A stretch of 64,000 nt of DNA, taken from contig JAMSKV010000007.1 in the NCBI GenBank assembly GCA_024515975.1, positions 1 through 64,000 on the forward strand, in the 5' to 3' direction. This document shows positions 24,570 to 34,674 of the stretch, one piece after another. Each line of letters opens with the position of its first letter. Position 1 is the first letter of the stretch. The translations under genes were made by a program, and so were the position numbers. The notes beneath the pieces were generated by a model that was not told the DNA's origin, ran no database searches, and worked only from the letters and a program-made list of their open reading frames with translations. This DNA is from Endosaccharibacter trunci (lineage in GTDB: Bacteria > Pseudomonadota > Alphaproteobacteria > Acetobacterales > Acetobacteraceae).

Positions 24570-26327
24570 ATGAGCATGTCCATGATGCGGGATGAGACGG
24601 CTGGTGGTGATACCGGCAAGGACGATGCACTCTGGGCGGAGCGCTTCTGGTGCAAGCATTATGCGCCGGGCGTTCCGGAAACGATCGACGACGAGCTGGC
24701 GAAATGGCCGTCGCTCGCCCGTCTGTTCGAGGCGGACGCGCAACGTTTTGCCGATCGCGTCGGCTTTGTCGCCATCGGCACGGAGATCACCTACGGGCGG
24801 ATGCTGAGCGAGGCGCGCGCTTTCGCGTCCTGGCTGGTGCAGAACGGCCTGCGCCCCGGCGAGCGCGTCGCGCTGATGATGCCGAACTGCCTGCAATATC
24901 CAGCAGCCTTGTTCGGCACCCTGTTTGCCGGCGGCGTGGTCGTCAACGTCAATCCGCTCTACACGCCGCACGAGTTGCAGCACCAGCTCCGGGATAGCGG
25001 CGCCGTGGTGGTGGTGGTGATGGAGATGTTCGCCGCCACGCTGGAGAAGGCGCTTCCGGGCACCGACGTTCGCCTCTCCGTCACCACCGCAATGGGCGAT
25101 ATGCTCGGCGGGCTCAAAGGCTTTGCCATCACGGCGGCCATTCGCCACGTGAAGCGGCTGGTGCCGCGCTACGATCTGGGTGCCGGCCGGCGGCGCTGGA
25201 AAAACGTGATGCGCCAAGGCCGGAAGCTGCCGTTCCGGATGGTGGAGCGTCAGCCGGAGGATCTGGCCTTTCTGCAATATACCGGAGGCACGACCGGAGC
25301 GGCCAAGGGCGCGATGCTCAGCAACCGCAACGTCGTCGCCAATGTGCTGCAGGGCCGCGCCTGGGGCCTGGGCCGCATGGAAGCGGCGGACGGCATCAGC
25401 AACGTCACGATGCTGCCATTGTATCACATCTTCTCGCTTACGGCGAACCTGCTGATGTTCACCGGCGTGGGCGGGCGGAACATCCTGATCGCCAATCCGC
25501 GTGACACCGACATGGTCGTTCGCATTCTTCGCAAGGAGAACTTCTCCTGCTTCGCCGGCGTGAACACCCTGTTCAGCAGCCTGATGAACAACGAGGAATT
25601 CTGCAAACGGAACTTCTCCAAGCTGCAGATGACCATCTCCGGCGGCATGGCCGCGCAGACCGAGGTCGCGCAGCGCTGGCAGAAGATCACCGGGGCGCCG
25701 TTCATCGAGGGGTACGGAATGACGGAGACGTCCCCGGTCGTCTCCGTCGGCTATATCGACTACGACCATCCGGAGAAGATGGGTTTCACCGGCAAGGTCG
25801 GTTTCCCGGTGCCGTCCACCGAAGTCCGCATGCGCCGCCCCGACGGGAGCTGGTGCGGCATTGGCGAAGCGGGCGAACTCTGCGTGCGTGGTCCGCAGGT
25901 GATGCAAGGCTACTGGAACCGGCCGGATGAGACCGCGAAAGTCATGATCGGCGATGGCTGGCTGGCCACTGGCGATATCGGCGTGATGGACGAAAACGGC
26001 GAGATCAAGCTGGTCGACCGGATCAAGGACATGGTGCTGGTGTCCGGCTTCAACGTCTATCCATCCGAAGTCGAGGACGTGATCGCCAGCCACCCGGCCG
26101 TGCGCGAGGTGGCGGTGATCGGCGTGCCGGACGACCACGGCGCGGAGATGGTGAAAGCCATCGTGGTGCTGCGCGACGGCGCCGTCGCCACCCAGGCGGA
26201 GATTATCCGTCACTGCCGCGGCCAGCTCACCGGATACAAGATCCCGCGCGCGGTCGCGTTCCGCACCGAACCGCTGCCGAAAACGCCGGTCGGCAAGGTG
26301 CTGAAGCGCGAGTTGCGCGGGAGCTGA
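24570..26327 (+). CDS. fadD: Long-chain fatty acid-CoA ligase (FadD)
   Basis: The ATG at 24570, with GGGGAAA about 6 nt upstream, gives 585 residues; ATG 24540 is a possible alternative. It is an ANL adenylating enzyme: phosphate-binding loop YTGGTTGAAKG (237-247), GYGMTETSP, the hinge region DRIKDMVLVSGFNVYPSEVED and the C-terminal catalytic K576 (PVGKVLKREL). It activates long-chain fatty acids as acyl-AMP and acyl-CoA, feeding the preceding oxidation genes. Its stop directly abuts the convergent tagF stop (TGATCA, 26325-26330). A 107 bp gap separates it from fadI. Confidence 0.9.
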   Translation: MSMSMMRDETAGGDTGKDDALWAERFWCKHYAPGVPETIDDELAKWPSLARLFEADAQRFADRVGFVAIGTEITYGRMLSEARAFASWLVQNGLRPGERVALMMPNCLQYPAALFGTLFAGGVVVNVNPLYTPHELQHQLRDSGAVVVVVMEMFAATLEKALPGTDVRLSVTTAMGDMLGGLKGFAITAAIRHVKRLVPRYDLGAGRRRWKNVMRQGRKLPFRMVERQPEDLAFLQYTGGTTGAAKGAMLSNRNVVANVLQGRAWGLGRMEAADGISNVTMLPLYHIFSLTANLLMFTGVGGRNILIANPRDTDMVVRILRKENFSCFAGVNTLFSSLMNNEEFCKRNFSKLQMTISGGMAAQTEVAQRWQKITGAPFIEGYGMTETSPVVSVGYIDYDHPEKMGFTGKVGFPVPSTEVRMRRPDGSWCGIGEAGELCVRGPQVMQGYWNRPDETAKVMIGDGWLATGDIGVMDENGEIKLVDRIKDMVLVSGFNVYPSEVEDVIASHPAVREVAVIGVPDDHGAEMVKAIVVLRDGAVATQAEIIRHCRGQLTGYKIPRAVAFRTEPLPKTPVGKVLKRELRGS

Positions 26328-26894
26328 TCATCCGGACGGAATGACGGCCTGCTCCTGCGGGAGAAGCTGCAGGAGCAGGTCGAAACCGTCACCTTCCGGC
26401 AGGCCGCCGCTGAGACGCACCGGCGAACCGTCATGCAGGGCCGCCCGACGCCAGCCATCGGGGGGAGCATGATCGCGCACCGGGTCGGCTCCCGCCGCGT
26501 CGATGGCGGCCTGCAGATCGTCCGGCGGCGCATCGAACTGGATCGTCGCCTGAAGCGACGGCAGCAGCAGGTCCAGGGCAGGGTCCAGAGACGTTCCGGC
26601 CGGATGCAGCCCGAGCAGGACCATCGGAAAGCAGCGCCCGGCACGATCGATGCTGGGCATCCAGATTCCCGACGCGGCCGCCACGTGATCGAGCCGTCCG
26701 GCGCCGAGATGGAAACGCCAGATCGGCGCGCGCTCCCAGATCAGATCGAACGCCGGACCATGCTTGCGCTGCTGGGCGACCAGGTTGCGCGCAATCCATC
26801 CGTCCAGGGTTCGCACCGCCTCGTCCGGCAGACGATAGCGCAGGAAATCGCCGCGGGACGGGAGCTTGCCGTAGTAGCCGAGGATCGTGCTCAT
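26328..26894 (-). CDS. tagF: T6SS-associated protein TagF
   Basis: Start ATG at 26894 overlaps the tssM stop (ATGA), giving 188 residues. It begins GYYGKLPSRGDFLRYRLP, the signature of the TagF/SciT/DUF2094 family, and ends with a Gln/Leu-rich helix. TagF proteins act as negative post-translational regulators of T6SS assembly in Pseudomonas and Agrobacterium and are sometimes fused to PppA; here it is a stand-alone protein. Last gene of the left minus-strand arm. Confidence 0.9.
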   Translation of the reverse strand: MSTILGYYGKLPSRGDFLRYRLPDEAVRTLDGWIARNLVAQQRKHGPAFDLIWERAPIWRFHLGAGRLDHVAAASGIWMPSIDRAGRCFPMVLLGLHPAGTSLDPALDLLLPSLQATIQFDAPPDDLQAAIDAAGADPVRDHAPPDGWRRAALHDGSPVRLSGGLPEGDGFDLLLQLLPQEQAVIPSG

Positions 26895-29800
26895 CGGATC
26901 GTCGGGCAGGTGAAGCCGCTCAGCAGGGCCGGATCGAACGGATCGGCCCGTTTCGGCGCTTTGTTCCCGCCCTGGGACGACGCGCCGGAACCGTCGGCCC
27001 CGATCTCGATACTGGCGGACTGGCCGCCGCGAACGAAGAGATACTGGTGCGTGCCCGATATCGGCGTATCGTCCGTCGGCTCCGCATTCGCCAGCAGACG
27101 GAACAGCGCCCACGGACCCTGTTCGCTCGCGAGAGCGGGGGCGGCCTGCCCGCCTTTTTTCTCCGGCGGCGGCTGCAGGCTCGCTGGCGAAAGCCCGTCC
27201 GAGCCGGGCCAGGAGAGGGAGGCGGGCGTGCCTGGCTGCACCGTGACGCTGCCCAGATGCAGTGCTGTGCCCGCCGGCGCGGTCAACGAGACGGTGAAAT
27301 ACACGGAAGGCTGGCCGCCAACCGGAAAGAACGCGTCGCGGATCGCCGCCGCGCGCACGAACGGCGCCAGCTGCGCCTGGGTGAAGGGCGGCTGCACGCC
27401 CCCCGCCGGGTGAAGCCTCCAGGGGGTCGCGCTGACATCGACATAAGGTGCCATGCTGGTCTGGAAATAGCGGTCGAACTGGCCGCCGGGCGCGAACAGA
27501 CGCGAAAAATCCGCCAGCGACGCGTTCTGCGACGCGCCGGGCGAGAACGGGAAGCGGTTATCCACCAGGGAATGGCAGATGGCGTCCGGCCCGTTCGCGC
27601 CGTTGTAGGCACCGGATGCGGCGGATTTGGCCTCCTGGCCTAGGGTCGCGCCGCCCGCGCCGGAGATGCTGGCGAGCCATTGCGACAACGGATGCGGCTG
27701 ACGCTCGGACTCTGCCTGGAGACGCCTGGCCGGATCGGCGGAGAGGGCGGCCGCCTGAGGCAGGCTGGCGGGGGCGGCGGTTCCGCTGGCCAAGACGTTG
27801 TCGAGCTGGGCGATGAGCTGGAGGATCGCGTCCAGCGGCGGCGGCCCGGACGGCGGGGGCGGCGCCGTCTTGCCGCCCTCATAGGGCGAGACGGCCATCA
27901 GCGAGTACAGGCTCTGCCAATGCGCGGTCCATTCCGCCGCGACGTCCCGGCTCGGATCGCCGGGGGCCGGCATGGCGATGCGCAGCGCCCGCACGATCGA
28001 ATTCAGCATGTCGCGCACCGGCGATTGCGGCGAACTGAGCAGATAAAGGCTGTCCTGGAGATGCTGTCCGCTGCCCAGCGGAACCAGGTCCAGATCGGCC
28101 AGCAAAGCATCCCAATGCGAAACCGCGTCCGCTTCCCAGAGACGCGCGACCTGCTGTTCCAGCAACGCCACATCGGCGCCGCCGTTGCTCATTCCCGGAT
28201 CCTTGCCCAGCACCCAGCTCTCGTCGGCGACCTGACGCGCGGCGGGCGGCAGATCGCGCCGCATGGTGTCGGCGAACGCCCTGCCGGTCAGGAAAGCGGG
28301 GATGCCGTCGGAGAGCGGCGCGCCCGAGCGACGCGTGAAGGTGGCGTCGGCCGCATCGCCCAGCGCCATGCGCGGCGACCAGCCGACCTGCTCCGCCGTC
28401 CCCGGCATCCCGGCCTCGGCGCCGGCCTTGAGCCGGTCATAGACCCGCTGCGCCGGCGAGACATGGCTGAACGCCACGCGCGCTTCCGCCACCAGCGTGC
28501 CGTCGAGCTTGAGCTGGTCCGAGGGCAGGGGTGCGGAAAGCAGCGCGTCGAGATGGCGGGTGAGGTGCTCGCGCAAGGGCGCATTCAGCACGCCGCCGAA
28601 GCGCTCGTTCCAATCGGCGAGAATCCAGGACCGGATCACGCCCGGCTCGTGGGGGCCGTTGCCGCCCAGCAGCAGATACACGCGCGTGGCGTTGTAGAGC
28701 GCGTCCGGGTCCTGCATGTCGGCGCGCATCTGCTCCTCCAGACGCCAGACCAGGCGCGGATACAGCAGATGGTCGAGGGAGGAGGCGTAGGCGACGCGTC
28801 CGGCCTCGGTCAGCCGGTCGGCCGTGGACAATCCGATGGCAGCAGCCAGGGGCTCGTGTTCGGGCTCGGCCAGCGCAGCCGCCTTGTCGAGCAGGGCGCT
28901 GACCTGATCCAGATCCTGCCGAGTATCGACAATGCCGCTCGGGAAATGGTCGATATCGCGCCGGTAGGCCTCCAGGGCATCCTGGCGCCGCTGGACCGCC
29001 ACCCGCGCCTGAAGATCGGCGGCCCAGATCAACACCAGCCCGCCCACGCCGATCAGCGCGATCGCGCCGAGGGCGGTCGCGCGCACGATCTTCCGACGCC
29101 GGAACCGGCCCGGGCTGGTCGACACCAGCGGCGTCTCGCCGAGGATGACCTCGCGCACCAATCGCGACAGGAAGAAGGCCTTGCCGGCGCTCGATTTCAG
29201 TGCCGAAACGCGCTTCTGGTCGATGTCGAACGACTGCGCCAGCATGCCGGTAAGGCGGTCGAAAGGCGCACCGTTCTGCGTCGCCGAGGTGAAATACACG
29301 CCGCGCAGGAAGGGAGCCGGATCGATGCGGCTGCCGGCGAAACAGGTGCGGAGAAACGGCATCAGGACCGGCGACAGGCTGGCGACCTGGAGCGGGAAAC
29401 CGGACAGCAGCGCGCGCCGGTCCGGACCGCGCTCGGTCTGCATCCGGTCCAGCAGTCCGGCCTCGATCCTGTCCACCAGGGCCTTGAACTCGGCCGGAAA
29501 CGCGTCGACGCCCTCTTCCAGCCCGAGTGTCACGCCCCAGACCTGTTCGCGGGCGCGGCTGTCCAGCGTTTCGAAATAGGTGTCGAACCCGGCGAGACGA
29601 TCCATCTTGGAAAAGACGAGGTAGATCGGCAGGCGCACGCGCAGCCGCTCGTTCAGTTCGTTCAAACGCAGCCGGATCGCGCGCGCATGCGCATCCCGGT
29701 TCTCCGGCGTGGATTCCAGCAGCTCCGACAAGGCGATCACGACCAGAACGCCGTTGATCGGCTGGCGGGGACGCGTGGTGCGAAGCAGATCCAGAAAGCC

Positions 29801-30394
29801 GAGCCAGCCGGCCTTGTCCACGGAACGGTTGGAATCGTGCGTGGTGTAGCGGCCCGCCGTGTCGATCAGCACGGCCTCCTCTGAGAACCACCAGTCGCAC
29901 ATGCGGGTTCCGCCGACGCCCTGCAGCGAATCCGCCTGATCGCCGTCGAGCGGAAAATGCAGCCCGGACTGGCGCAGCGCCGTGGTCTTGCCGGAGCCCG
30001 GCGGACCAATGATCACGTACCAGGGCAGCTCGTACAGACGTTTCACGCCGCGTTTTCGCAGCGTTCCCATCGCTTCGCGCAGACGCTTGCGGAGGGCTGC
30101 GACCTCGGCTTGAGAGTCGGCCGCTTCCGTGCTGCCGGCAGCCGTCTTCTCGTCGCCGACGACGGCGGCTTCGACGGCGCGGGCTCGCTTCTTCGCCCGG
30201 CGTTCCACCAGCCAGGTGACGAGACCGAACGCGGCGAAGATCGCCACGATGGCGAGCGTGCGCGGAATCGGTCCGGCCAGCGCCGGGATCATCGGCAGAT
30301 AGGACCAGACCAGCGCGCTCAGGATGGTGGCGCCGAGCAGGCCGCGGCTCCAGCGCGAAGCGACCAGCAGGAGAAGGGAGGGCAGAAAATTCAT
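26891..30394 (-). CDS. tssM: T6SS inner-membrane protein TssM (IcmF/ImpL)
   Basis: 1167 residues. Two membrane helices near the N-terminus (9-30 and 45-62), a cytoplasmic NTPase-like domain with an intact Walker A (GPPGSGKT, 130-137) and VLIDTAGRYTTHD, a third helix around 430-455, then a large periplasmic region ending in the beta-rich C-terminal domain. It forms the membrane complex with TssL and binds nucleotide during assembly. The gene begins one base after the tssL stop. No TssJ partner is found in the window. Confidence 0.95.
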   Translation of the reverse strand: MNFLPSLLLLVASRWSRGLLGATILSALVWSYLPMIPALAGPIPRTLAIVAIFAAFGLVTWLVERRAKKRARAVEAAVVGDEKTAAGSTEAADSQAEVAALRKRLREAMGTLRKRGVKRLYELPWYVIIGPPGSGKTTALRQSGLHFPLDGDQADSLQGVGGTRMCDWWFSEEAVLIDTAGRYTTHDSNRSVDKAGWLGFLDLLRTTRPRQPINGVLVVIALSELLESTPENRDAHARAIRLRLNELNERLRVRLPIYLVFSKMDRLAGFDTYFETLDSRAREQVWGVTLGLEEGVDAFPAEFKALVDRIEAGLLDRMQTERGPDRRALLSGFPLQVASLSPVLMPFLRTCFAGSRIDPAPFLRGVYFTSATQNGAPFDRLTGMLAQSFDIDQKRVSALKSSAGKAFFLSRLVREVILGETPLVSTSPGRFRRRKIVRATALGAIALIGVGGLVLIWAADLQARVAVQRRQDALEAYRRDIDHFPSGIVDTRQDLDQVSALLDKAAALAEPEHEPLAAAIGLSTADRLTEAGRVAYASSLDHLLYPRLVWRLEEQMRADMQDPDALYNATRVYLLLGGNGPHEPGVIRSWILADWNERFGGVLNAPLREHLTRHLDALLSAPLPSDQLKLDGTLVAEARVAFSHVSPAQRVYDRLKAGAEAGMPGTAEQVGWSPRMALGDAADATFTRRSGAPLSDGIPAFLTGRAFADTMRRDLPPAARQVADESWVLGKDPGMSNGGADVALLEQQVARLWEADAVSHWDALLADLDLVPLGSGQHLQDSLYLLSSPQSPVRDMLNSIVRALRIAMPAPGDPSRDVAAEWTAHWQSLYSLMAVSPYEGGKTAPPPPSGPPPLDAILQLIAQLDNVLASGTAAPASLPQAAALSADPARRLQAESERQPHPLSQWLASISGAGGATLGQEAKSAASGAYNGANGPDAICHSLVDNRFPFSPGASQNASLADFSRLFAPGGQFDRYFQTSMAPYVDVSATPWRLHPAGGVQPPFTQAQLAPFVRAAAIRDAFFPVGGQPSVYFTVSLTAPAGTALHLGSVTVQPGTPASLSWPGSDGLSPASLQPPPEKKGGQAAPALASEQGPWALFRLLANAEPTDDTPISGTHQYLFVRGGQSASIEIGADGSGASSQGGNKAPKRADPFDPALLSGFTCPTIR

Positions 30395-30395
30395 C

Positions 30396-31757
30396 TCAGT
30401 TCGGGCCGGAGCTTTCGACGATGATCTCGACTCGCCGATTGGCGCGACGTCCGGCTTCCGTGGCGTTGCTGGCGCAGGGCGCTTCCGCGCCGCGTCCGGC
30501 CGTCACGATATGGCTCGGATCGACCTTTTCGCCGATCACCGCTGCCGCCGCCCTGGCGCGGGCGCGGGACAGGTCGAAATTGGACGGGAAGGCCAGGGTG
30601 TGGATCGGCTGGCTGTCGGTGTAGCCGATGATCCTCACGACGCCGTTCACCTTGGACAGAACGTCGGCGAGATGCTGCAGGGTCGGGATGAAGCGCGGCT
30701 CGATGCTCGCCTGACCGAGTGCGAACATGCCGTCGCTCTGCAGCCGCAGGATCGGCACCATCTCGGTTCCGGCCACGGAAATGCGCCCGCTCTTGATGTC
30801 GGCGGCGAGCTGGGCGAGCAGCTGCGTGCGCAGCCCGGCCACCTGCGGCACCACCGGCGGCGGCACCGGGCTGGGACGCTGCAGGACCGGCATGGTCAAA
30901 GGCGGCATGGACTGCGCGGTGTCGGTGACGCGATCGGTGCCGTCGGCGAGGCTGAACAGGACCAGCGCGTAGGCCAGCGCCAGCAGCCCCGCGGCGATCA
31001 GCGCCGCGAGCCAGATCGGGATTTCGAATCGCAGCGGCCGGAACGGTGCCGCGAGGCCGCGCCAGCGCGGCGACAGATCGGCCGGAGGCGCGTCGCGCAG
31101 CGACCGGATCGCGGCGTAGGTTTCCTCGCGAAGACGATCGAGCTCGGCCGGACCGCGCGGCGAGAGGCGATAGCGGCCATGCATGCCGAGCGACATGCAC
31201 AGATACATGAGCTCGATCAGCGGCAGATACCGGCTCGGACTCGCCAGCAGCTTCGACAGGATCTCGAAAAAGCGCTCGCCGCCGCGCACATCCTTGTGGA
31301 AGGCGGAGGTCAGCGAGATCTGCGCCCATGGCCCCTGCGAGCCCCAGGGCGTGCATTGCACCACGTCGTCCAGGCTGGTGCAGAGCGCATAATGGCCCAG
31401 GCGCAGATGCTCCGGCGGCACCTTCGCCTCGCGCAGGATGGTCTCGAACCGGCGCAGCTCCTGCACCGTCTTCTCACGCAGCGCGCCGGGATCCGGCACG
31501 CTCACGACATTGCGCAGCCGCGCCATCAGCGCCAGCAGCGGCTGTGCCGCCTGCACGATCGGGCCGTCTCCGACCGGCGGAATGGCGGCGAAGTCGATCG
31601 CTTCCCCGGGAGGCGCCGCGGGAGCTGCGTTGCGTTCCGCATCGTCGCGAGCGTACCGGCGCGCGCTCAGCGCCGATACCGCCTCGCGCGGAACGATGAT
31701 GGTGTGGTCGTCGTCCTCCGGTTCGGAGAACGGGTTGTTGTCATTGCGGCCGCTCAT
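30396..31757 (-). CDS. tssL: T6SS TssL (DotU/ImpK) with C-terminal OmpA peptidoglycan-binding domain
   Basis: ATG at 31757 overlaps the tssK stop (ATGA), giving 453 residues. The cytoplasmic DotU part (about 60-240) has YALCTSLDDVVQ and YLPLIELMYLCMSLGM, followed by one membrane helix (about 245-270). The periplasmic C-terminal domain has an OmpA/MotB fold with VVRIIGYTDSQPIH and RARARAAAAVIGE, which bind peptidoglycan. TssLs with this extension anchor the membrane complex to the wall and are typical of systems lacking a separate TagL. Residues 1-60 are acidic and Ala/Pro-rich. Confidence 0.95.
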   Translation of the reverse strand: MSGRNDNNPFSEPEDDDHTIIVPREAVSALSARRYARDDAERNAAPAAPPGEAIDFAAIPPVGDGPIVQAAQPLLALMARLRNVVSVPDPGALREKTVQELRRFETILREAKVPPEHLRLGHYALCTSLDDVVQCTPWGSQGPWAQISLTSAFHKDVRGGERFFEILSKLLASPSRYLPLIELMYLCMSLGMHGRYRLSPRGPAELDRLREETYAAIRSLRDAPPADLSPRWRGLAAPFRPLRFEIPIWLAALIAAGLLALAYALVLFSLADGTDRVTDTAQSMPPLTMPVLQRPSPVPPPVVPQVAGLRTQLLAQLAADIKSGRISVAGTEMVPILRLQSDGMFALGQASIEPRFIPTLQHLADVLSKVNGVVRIIGYTDSQPIHTLAFPSNFDLSRARARAAAAVIGEKVDPSHIVTAGRGAEAPCASNATEAGRRANRRVEIIVESSGPN

Positions 31758-33079
31758 GAGCGGATGGCCCATAGTTCAAGCGACAGGTTGGGCATGTTGT
31801 TCGAGACATGGATGGCGAAGCCGCCGGAATTCTTCATCGCCTCCCAATGCGGCGACGAGCGTTCCAGCTCGAAATACTGGGCGCCGGCGACGAAGGGCAT
31901 CTGTCGCGGCGCTACGGGCAGAGCGCGCAGATCGATGCCGGGCAGCGCCACGTTCACCAGCTCGCGGATATGCTCGACCGCGCCCACCTTGGCGGTGGTG
32001 GGGAACACGCTGCGCAGCGTCTCGCCCGGCACGTCGGCCTTCACGATCAGGACGATGCTGCCGCCGGCGAGGATGGTGCGATCGGCAATCGGACCGACCC
32101 AGACGCCGTGACGATGGCGGGTCAGCGGGATCTGCATCGCTGTTTGCTCCAGCACTGCCGACAGAGCGCGTCGCACGGCGGCAACGACAGGAGCGAAGGA
32201 GCGCGGCAGATCGTCATGGCGATACAAGCCGAACTTGTCCGGACGGCGCTTCTGCTCGGTGAAGGTCGCCAATTCACCTGCCATGGACAGCAAGAAGCGG
32301 TAGAACGATTCCGGGTGGATACGCGCGCTTTCCGAGAGATGCTCCAGCTCCGCCTGCCAGCCATTGAGTCGCTGCAGCAGCATGAAGTCGGTGATCTCGG
32401 TGGTGGAGCGTGCGCCGATGGCGGTCAGGCGCGCCGCGATCGCCTCGGCGCGCTGGTGCAGCATGCCGGCCAGCTCGACCAGCAGCCCGCCTAGCACCGG
32501 CGACGCGCCGCAGCGCAGGACGGGCGGTATCCAGCGATCGTCGAGGATGACGCGACGATCGGAGGTCACCTCGACAATGCGCGCCACCGGCAGGCAGCTA
32601 TAGCCTTCCAGCGTGTCGGTGCCGAGCATGGTGCGGAGCGCCAGGCGGCCGACCTGGATCTGCGCCGTTTCGGGCGCCGCGGAATGGGTGTCGTCCACCT
32701 CGAATTCTGATGCCGTGAAGCGCGCCGGATTCAGCTCGTCTCCAAATTCCCGGCTGCCACGCTGGGATATCGGCACGGCGAGATACACCAGAACATCGCG
32801 CGCCGTTTCCGGAACCATCAGCGGGGCAGGGAGGTCGGCCTCGTCCGGCGCGGAGAAGAGCGTGCCGTCTTCCAGCAACCCGGACGCGTCGGACAGCGCG
32901 AAATAGCCGCTGCCCAGCATGTCGCGCGCGATTGCGTAATCCGAGAATCCCCAGGCGAAGGCGCCCAGCATCGATACCGTGCGGCCGAGAGAGCGGGCGG
33001 TCCAGCGATCCTGCTGCTGGAAATGCTGCGCGCGGAGGAACATGCCCTCCTGCCAGAAGACGCGGTTGGTCCAGCTCAT
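31754..33079 (-). CDS. tssK: T6SS baseplate protein TssK (ImpJ/VasE)
   Basis: 441 residues starting MSWTNRVFWQEGMFLRAQHFQQQDRW, the conserved N-terminus of TssK. Other family landmarks are the aligned HLSESARIHPESFYRFLLSMAGEL block and a C-terminal head domain. TssK trimers connect the baseplate wedges (TssEFG) to the TssJLM membrane complex. Overlaps tagH and tssL by 4 bp each. Confidence 0.95.
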   Translation of the reverse strand: MSWTNRVFWQEGMFLRAQHFQQQDRWTARSLGRTVSMLGAFAWGFSDYAIARDMLGSGYFALSDASGLLEDGTLFSAPDEADLPAPLMVPETARDVLVYLAVPISQRGSREFGDELNPARFTASEFEVDDTHSAAPETAQIQVGRLALRTMLGTDTLEGYSCLPVARIVEVTSDRRVILDDRWIPPVLRCGASPVLGGLLVELAGMLHQRAEAIAARLTAIGARSTTEITDFMLLQRLNGWQAELEHLSESARIHPESFYRFLLSMAGELATFTEQKRRPDKFGLYRHDDLPRSFAPVVAAVRRALSAVLEQTAMQIPLTRHRHGVWVGPIADRTILAGGSIVLIVKADVPGETLRSVFPTTAKVGAVEHIRELVNVALPGIDLRALPVAPRQMPFVAGAQYFELERSSPHWEAMKNSGGFAIHVSNNMPNLSLELWAIRS

Positions 33080-34542
33080 GAGCCGCGTCCCGACGTCTGC
33101 TCTTCGTCGCTCTCCGACAGGCCGGACAACGCCTTCTCGTAGCCGCGCGCGAATGCCTGGCCGAAGACGCTGTCGAGATTGTTCTCGAGCGACGCCTGCA
33201 ACCGCGCATGGCGCGTCTTGAACATCTTCCAGCGGCGACTGTCGCGAACGACCGGGATGGCATCGAATGGTCCCGCCTGTAGCGCGTCCGCGACCTGCTC
33301 CGGCGACATCTCCGCCACGACTTCCTTGATGCCGTATTGGAAAGCCTGATTCAGCGCCAGCTCATGCTCGCGCACGTCCCGGATCGAATCCGCGACCGCC
33401 TGTTCCGCGCTCATCCCGACCTGACGGCCGATCCCCAGCAGGGCTGACATGGCGTCGTTGTCGTCGGTGGCGAACTTGATTGGATTGTTGCCGAACGGAC
33501 GGATCATGGTGCGATCGAGGCGGAACTCGCCCTTCACCGCTGCCCGCGCGATCAGCAGCCGGCGAAGACCGACCACGTAGGCACGGAACGCACGGCCGAG
33601 CTTCTCGAGCGCTTCTTCGGGCGCCTCATGCGGCATTCCCTCGAGCCCGGCCCCGCGCGCGAACGCTGCGAACGCCCGCGCGGCACCGTCATCCGTATCC
33701 GCCGAGACGGGCGGCACAAAAGCAGGCGCCTCGGGGGCGGCCGGAGCGATTCGGTCCGGCGCCCGATCGACGTTCACCTGTGTTTCTCCGCCAGCCACCG
33801 GCGACGACGGTGCGAAAGCGGGTGGCGACGCCGCGTCTTGCGCCTCGGGGACGCCGATCGGTCGTTCCGGCGCCAGCGGCGCGATCGGCGTGTTGCTGAA
33901 CGGCAGATCGGCGAACGGATCGTCCGCGTCCGGCATCGCCGGTTTGGCGTCCAGCGGGGCGTCCCAGTTATCCGGCAGCAGCATGTGGTCGGTGCGCGGC
34001 GGCTCGAACGGACGATGCAGATCCGACACGTCGTCGCTGACGCTGCCGCCCCTGTGCGGCTCCGCCCGGACGGTCGGACGATCCTCGAAAAACGGCGACA
34101 GGCCGACATCGAACGGATCGGTGATCCCTTCGCCCTCTGGCGATACGAACGGGTCGCCGACCAGACGCCCTCCCTCGCGCCCATCGCCGAATGGCTGCGA
34201 TTCGCGGTATCGCTCGGCCCCATTCTCGGCGCGCGCCTCGCGGAGATCGCCAATGCCGATCTCGTAGCCGCCCATGCCGAGCCTGTCGCCGGTCTGGAGC
34301 GGATGCGACACGCCGGGCGTCAGCGTCCGTCCGTTGACGCTCATGCCGTTGCTGCTGAGATCGGTGACGCGCCAGACACCGCTCTCGAACGCCATGCGGC
34401 AATGGCGCTTGGATAATTGCCGGGTCGGATCGGGCAGGCACCAATCGCAATCCGCGCCGCGCCCGATGGTGAAATCGCGGCCATGCGCTTCGAAGCGCTG
34501 CGTCGCCATGCCCGGTTCGGAGGAGGTGGCAGTCAGGATCAC
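33076..34542 (-). CDS. tagH: FHA-domain T6SS protein TagH
   Basis: 488 residues. The N-terminal FHA domain (about 1-95) contains FTIGRGADCDW, SKRHCRM and SSNGMSVNG, the phosphothreonine-binding loops (R, S, N). The middle (100-310) is Pro/Ala/Asp-rich and disordered; the C-terminal part has a helical domain (ALSGLSESDEE-type) conserved in TagH/ImpI. FHA scaffolds are recruited after phosphorylation by PpkA. Together with the second FHA protein near ppkA this locus has two FHA scaffolds. First gene of the left arm after a 218 bp gap below vgrG. Confidence 0.85.
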   Translation of the reverse strand: MILTATSSEPGMATQRFEAHGRDFTIGRGADCDWCLPDPTRQLSKRHCRMAFESGVWRVTDLSSNGMSVNGRTLTPGVSHPLQTGDRLGMGGYEIGIGDLREARAENGAERYRESQPFGDGREGGRLVGDPFVSPEGEGITDPFDVGLSPFFEDRPTVRAEPHRGGSVSDDVSDLHRPFEPPRTDHMLLPDNWDAPLDAKPAMPDADDPFADLPFSNTPIAPLAPERPIGVPEAQDAASPPAFAPSSPVAGGETQVNVDRAPDRIAPAAPEAPAFVPPVSADTDDGAARAFAAFARGAGLEGMPHEAPEEALEKLGRAFRAYVVGLRRLLIARAAVKGEFRLDRTMIRPFGNNPIKFATDDNDAMSALLGIGRQVGMSAEQAVADSIRDVREHELALNQAFQYGIKEVVAEMSPEQVADALQAGPFDAIPVVRDSRRWKMFKTRHARLQASLENNLDSVFGQAFARGYEKALSGLSESDEEQTSGRGS

Positions 34543-34674
34543 GATGCGCAGGCCTTGTTCTGCTTCTGACGGTGGCGCACAGGCGCCGGATGGACAGCCT
34601 CGCCGTTTCCAACGTGCCGTCGCATGTCGTCCCCTCCATTCTGCTCTCGTTCACACAGGCCGCATAGCCGCGCC

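Noticed and set aside
27680..29884. Open frame antisense to tssM
   Set aside because: No recognisable domain and inside a strongly conserved coding region.
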